Source of the DNA: Paenibacillus caui
GTDB taxonomy: Bacteria; Bacillota; Bacilli; Paenibacillales; Paenibacillaceae
Reading direction: 5' to 3'
DNA length: 64,000 nt
NCBI RefSeq assembly: GCF_019904135.1
Contig: NZ_JAIOGQ010000010.1
Coordinates: forward strand, 1-64,000
Shown piece after piece: positions 63,492 to 64,000 of this stretch. The number at the start of each line of letters is the position of its first letter. Positions within the stretch are counted from its first letter, which is position 1. A program made the translations under genes and the position numbers. Below the pieces are notes generated by a model, which saw nothing but the letters and a program-made list of their open reading frames with translations, ran no database searches and had not been told where the DNA came from.

Positions 63492-63890
63492 TTATTTCTT
63501 CTTGTCTATTAATTCTAAGATCATTTTAGCGGTTTCGTTTACTTCCTCAAGTTCCTCGCCTTTAGTAGGGTTATATGCAATTCTTATTAATTCTGGTTCA
63601 AATTCAATTATTAAATGTTGAGGAAACTTACTGACCAAGTATCTAAGACACCATTCTTTCCAAATATTATCATTAGTCTTTAAGACATCTTTAATATGAG
63701 GAATTGTTTCTTTGGGAACTTCAAGTAATAATTTTGCGATTTCTTCGGCGATCGGCCAATTGATATCTTGAAGCCATTCTAGAAGCTGTGGTATCAATGT
63801 TACCAATTTATTATGAGTCAAGTTTCGCTATTGATTAACTCTTTCAAAATCATGTTTATTCCTTGGCAATGCATCTTTAAAGTCTTCCAT
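63492..63890 (-). pseudogene. cassette gene 2: DUF5071 protein with in-frame stop
   Basis: ATG 63890 follows GTGAGGG and starts MEDFKDALPRNKHDFERVN, typical for DUF5071. A TAG at 63828-63830 interrupts. The same frame then continues LVTLIPQLLEWLQDINWPIA, IPHIKDVL, NIWKEWCLRYL and NPTKGEELEEVNETAKMILE to the stop at 63492. A single base change from a sense codon (for example TTG) would create the stop. DUF5071 has no known activity. The gene occupies the whole interval between R3 and R4. Confidence 0.7.
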
Positions 63891-63941
63891 ACTGCCCTCA
63901 CTTCTGTTTTTAACATTCTTTATTAACGTTTTGCAATCATT

Positions 63942-64000
63942 TCTGATAACGTATCATGTATTCGCGACGTCGATCCCCCTTAGATAGTTCCTATCTTAAG
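63942..64000 (+). repeat. attC-like structured repeat, copy R4 (cut by window end)
   Basis: It begins TCTGATAACG, then GTATTCGCGACG, and enters the CCCTTAGATAG/CTATCTTAAG hairpin shared with R1 and R2 before the window ends. It shows that the array continues to the right. Confidence 0.65.

Overview
The window looks like chromosome from a spore-forming Bacillota of the Paenibacillus type. The support is a full-length SigA, AGGAGG-type ribosome binding sites with occasional TTG starts, a LysM spore-coat-like protein, a glgC-glgD-glgP operon, a Zur zinc regulon and a DUF5693 gene. The middle (about 7.7-45 kb and 47.7-60.8 kb) is moderately GC-rich core sequence. The stretches at 0.2-7.3, 45.7-47.5 and 60.8-64 kb are AT-rich, gene-poor or full of broken genes, and look like accessory DNA.

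Layout. 1-2 kb: an attC-like structured repeat, a nested palindromic element and a tyrosine recombinase. 2-7.7 kb: small enzymes (acetyltransferases, a cyclase-family hydrolase, peptidase E, a phosphoesterase, a PEBP protein, an HxlR regulator) mixed with gene fragments and a decayed toxin-antitoxin scar. 7.7-13.5 kb: ArAE exporter, the mccAB reverse transsulfuration operon with a CymR-like site, and a DehI-family protein. 13.5-19.2 kb: methyltransferase, a deleted and frameshifted two-component system, and gnd and zwf separated by four 64-bp tandem repeats. 19.4-25 kb: a zinc-starvation cluster with three Zur boxes, two COG0523 GTPases, rpmG-znuCBA and a remnant of an alternative S14 gene. 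25-31.5 kb: AI-2E transporter, sigA with a divergent candidate small RNA, secreted and membrane proteins, and a trypsin-like protease. 31.5-41.6 kb: luciferase-like oxidoreductase, pullulanase, Na+/H+ antiporter and the glycogen operon. 41.8-50.5 kb: YcgR/YcgQ-like permease pair, oxidoreductases (several frameshifted), acetyltransferases and a MarR locus with two palindromic operators. 50.9-60.8 kb: coiled-coil protein, HD-GYP, MOSC, ECF sigma factor, an OmpR-type two-component system, DUF5693 with a GH26 glycosidase, and MgtC. 60.8-64 kb: Nudix, nucleotidyltransferase and a Hol_Tox toxin, followed by a cassette array.

The most unusual signal is at the right edge. Single genes (a DJ-1/PfpI protein, then a DUF5071 protein) sit one by one between direct repeats of about 150-170 bp. 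Each repeat begins with a GATAAC-type core, holds several hairpins, and ends with a GTTATC-type core. Each gene reads in the same direction and stops about 30 bp before its repeat. This is integron gene-cassette architecture, in a phylum where integrons are rare. A fourth copy lies at the left edge beside the tyrosine recombinase. Many genes here carry a single frameshift or stop, so either the accessory DNA is eroding or the assembly has indel errors; raw reads would separate the two.
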